Source: Maribacter thermophilus (GTDB taxonomy: Bacteria > Bacteroidota > Bacteroidia > Flavobacteriales > Flavobacteriaceae). Taken from it: a stretch of DNA of 64,000 nucleotides. The notes below the pieces were generated by a model that saw only the letters and a list, made by a program, of their open reading frames with translations, was not told the DNA's origin and made no database searches. The DNA is taken from NCBI RefSeq assembly GCF_001020565.1, contig NZ_LDAS01000001.1:1394766-1458765 (forward strand). The letters are read 5' to 3'. Made by a program: the position numbers and the translations under genes. Of this stretch, positions 62,315-64,000 are shown one piece after another. The first letter of the stretch is position 1, and every line of letters begins with the position of its first letter.

Positions 62315-63199
62315 TGTTCATTCCCCAATTAGTAGGACAGGTTTTCTACAAATCCAGGTTAATTTATGCTGCTTTTTTAAACATGTCCATTGGTCTTTCA
62401 TAATCGATCGGTCCATGTCTTCTTTCGTTGTTGTAATATTCAAAGTATTCCGCCAATGGCAGGAACAGGTCGAGTCCGTCATTTGGTGGGTTCAGGTAGA
62501 TTTCCTCATACTTTACGCTTCCCCATAAGCGCTCTATAAATGCAATGTCCGTTGCCCTTCCCTTACCGTCCATCGAAAGTTTGATCTCTTTGCCCAATAC
62601 GGTACTTGAGAATTCATCCGAGGTGAACTGGCTGCCTTGGTCCGTGTTTATTATTTCAGGTTTCCCATGCTGTACAACGGCCTCTTCCAAGGTCTTGGCG
62701 CACCATTGGGCATCCATGGAGTTGGAAACGCTCCAATGGACGACGAAACGACTGTGCAGGTCTATTATCGCCATAAGGTACATATACCCTTTTCCATGGG
62801 AATATAGGTAATGTCGGTCGCCCATACCTGGTTGGCCCTGGTTATCTCCAAGTTCCTCAACAGATAAGGGTAGGTTTTATGGTCCTTGTTCCTCTTGGAG
62901 GTATGTCTGCCCGGCAATACGGCCCTTAGGCCCATCACACGGTAATAAAGCCGTTCGATACGGTTCCTGCTTACCTTATGCCCTTTGTCACGGGTATGCC
63001 AAACGTGCATGCGCTTGGCGCCCTTCTCGGGGTGGTACAGGTAATGCTCGTCCATAAGCCGCATCAGTTCCAGATTCAGCTCCGTTTCCCCTCTTGGGCT
63101 ATAATACAGCCCCGAGCGGTGGATACACAGACTGCGGCACTGTACCGATATGCTCAGTTTGGAATGGCCCTTGGTTATGTGCTGTATAATTTTACAACA
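62313..63199 (-). mobile_element. IS3-family insertion sequence remnant
   Basis: Left edge near 62313-62315, where the integrase reading frame breaks at TGTGTTCATTCCCC, a plausible IS3 terminus starting with TG. The right side ends without orfA or a visible right inverted repeat around 63190-63199, so the copy is truncated. It contains a frameshifted orfB. Confidence 0.65.
62364..63190 (-). pseudogene. IS3-family transposase orfB, frameshifted and truncated
   Basis: Reading the minus strand, a continuous frame before the first visible ATG encodes SISVQCRSLCIHRSGLYYSP, followed by MRLMDEHYLYHPEKGAKRM and the HTH-like RNRIERLYYRVMGLRAVLPG. It continues into the DDE domain with ATDITYIPMEKG. 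At about 62787 one base is missing, and the frame resumes as YMYLMAIIDLHSRFVVHWS. The remaining catalytic positions are Asp in NTDQGSQFTS and Glu in FIERLWGSVKYEEIY. All three DDE residues persist, but the frameshift and the lost 5' end make it inactive. Confidence 0.85.
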
Positions 63200-63215
63200 T
63201 TAAAAACCACGAAAT

Positions 63216-63404
63216 ATGAAATGGTCAATATCAATTATCACTTTGCTTCTGCTTTGGTCGTGTGGAAACTATCAAGAGCAAAATGCACGAGGCAAATGGA
63301 TAAAAGGAACAGAACAAGAAAAATTAGAAACCGTTGAAAACCAATTTAGGGGTTTTGATATGGCAATGGTAGAAACAAGCTATCGATATCAGGAACTGTA
63401 TTGG
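63216..63404 (+). pseudogene. Truncated lipoprotein gene
   Basis: The start ATG 63216 encodes a lipoprotein signal MKWSISIITLLLLWSCGNYQ with Cys16. The conserved-looking segment KGTEQEKLETVENQFRGFD and MAMVETSYRYQELYWA follow. The frame then runs into transposase DNA at about 63400 and loses sense. The segment resembles a common Bacteroidota lipoprotein, from memory. So the gene was cut by the insertion or a deletion next to it. Confidence 0.6.
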
Positions 63405-63705
63405 GCAGTTCCTCGTCGATGCCGTAACCGATGAAATATAGGATGTCCAAACGCAGCGAACAATGGGCGATCAGCCGGCGGTCGCTGATGATGTTCTCCA
63501 GATAGCCCACAAGGCAGAGCTTGAAGAAGACCACAGGGTCGATGCTCTTCTGCCCGCTATCACCATAGTAACACTTGGTCAGCGGATAAAGGAAATCAAG
63601 GTCCACGGCCCCTTTCAACCTCCTGTAAAAATTCTCCCTAGGCATACGTTCGCTCAACTGGAAATGCGCGAACAACTTTTCCTGGTACTCCTTTTTTCCC
63701 TGCAT
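63402..63705 (-). pseudogene. IS1182-type transposase, N-terminal fragment
   Basis: About 100 residues from ATG 63705: QGKKEYQEKLFAHFQLSERM, PRENFYRRLKGAVDLDFLYP, GQKSIDPVVFFKLCLVGYLE, DRRLIAHCSLRLDILYFIGY, GIDEELP. This is the N-terminal helical domain of IS1182-family transposases, which should continue with a WHSTISR-like motif. Instead the frame crosses into the truncated lipoprotein gene. The catalytic domain is absent. Upstream of the ATG, TGTGCAACAGGCACA (63767-63781) may be part of the IS terminus. Confidence 0.75.
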
Positions 63706-63786
63706 ACCGACAAGTTACGATCCTTCACACGATCGGCAATGATCAAATCCCTTTTATTATATAACTTGTGCAACAGGCACATTGTA

Positions 63787-63889
63787 TAAGCGTAATGCGG
63801 GCTGAATGGCTAAAATTGAGTATTTTGGCATTTATCAAAGTTTGGTGCAGGCGGACAGTAAATCGCTCCGAAGTCCCGCACTACGCTTA
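63787..63889. repeat. 103-bp inverted-repeat (cruciform-like) structure
   Basis: Outer arms TAAGCGTAATGCGGGCT (63787-63803) and AGTCCCGCACTACGCTTA (63872-63889) pair with one mismatch and one unpaired base. Inside are shorter complementary stretches, AAAAT / ATTTT near 63815-63826 and CGGA / TCCG near 63852-63870. There is no reading frame. The shape recalls cassette recombination sites or a MITE. Confidence 0.55.
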
Positions 63890-63964
63890 GGTACTGTGTC
63901 AAAAAACAAATTTTTTCTTTAATAATTTTAGGAAACAGGTTGATTTATCAAGTTGTTATCCTGT

Positions 63965-63997
63965 GCAGCAAAGGCTTCATGCTTTTGCTGCTTTTTT
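63965..63997 (+). terminator. Rho-independent terminator at the right edge
   Basis: Stem GCAGCAAAGGC / GCTTTTGCTGC (11 pairs with one G-T) with loop TTCAT, followed by TTTTTT. No plus-strand gene is visible before it, so the transcript it ends is unknown. Confidence 0.75.
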
Positions 63998-64000
63998 ATT

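Noticed and set aside
63787..63889. Integron attC site
   Set aside because: No GTTRRRY core or integron integrase is visible; kept only as an inverted-repeat structure.

Overview
The window looks like the chromosome of a marine Flavobacteriaceae (Bacteroidota). The DNA is AT-rich. Promoter-like motifs follow the Bacteroidota TTTG / TAnnTTTG pattern, and there are few Shine-Dalgarno sequences. Gene families point the same way: an outer-membrane beta-barrel protein with a carboxypeptidase-regulatory domain, a SPOR-domain protein, a LytTR regulator, DUF5117, DUF2853, DUF4870 and a CAL67264-like small membrane protein, plus menaquinone biosynthesis. No rRNA, tRNA or CRISPR array was seen.

Bases 1-53,781 are core chromosome. 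In order: the start of a DUF5117 metalloprotease; a circularly permuted ATP-grasp / alpha-E / transglutaminase trio; prfB with its programmed frameshift; an ArsC-like reductase; a secreted Gly/Tyr-rich protein coupled to an outer-membrane receptor; fumC; a GNAT enzyme and an MBL-fold lipoprotein; ettA; an acyl-CoA carboxylase beta subunit; a plug-domain protein with no barrel; and an M24 peptidase. Menaquinone genes follow in three minus-strand blocks (menE-CPBP-menC, menA, and menD-menF-hotdog thioesterase). A TPR histidine kinase and LytTR regulator lie between them. Then come dnaK, L-serine dehydratase, a cNMP/CBS/DUF294 protein with a DnaQ exonuclease, purC, phoH, a SAM hydrolase-family gene, dnaN, argE with a YfcC-type transporter, and mnmE.

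Bases 53,767-62,082 are an integrated mobile element inserted exactly at the 3' end of mnmE. A perfect 16-bp direct repeat, TGTATTGGAAAGTAAT, flanks it with copies 8,300 bp apart. The left copy contains the last four mnmE codons and its stop, so mnmE stays intact. The element encodes a zinc-finger/HTH protein (likely excisionase), a tyrosine integrase, a large unrecognised protein, and a coupled operon of two small DNA-binding proteins, a P4/D5-type helicase and a zinc-ribbon primase-like protein. It ends with a zinc-ribbon membrane protein and a lipoprotein. I see no relaxase, capsid, portal or terminase gene. It therefore resembles a minimal integrative element or phage satellite, and it is the most interesting object here. 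Repeated GTACCT motifs at both ends look like integrase arm sites, and tandem 10-bp repeats precede the first gene.

Bases 62,083-64,000 are a decayed mobile-DNA zone next to attR. They hold the first 18 codons of a second tyrosine integrase cut off by an IS3-family remnant with a frameshifted orfB, a truncated lipoprotein gene fused to a truncated IS1182-like transposase, and a 103-bp inverted-repeat structure. This suggests successive insertions downstream of mnmE.
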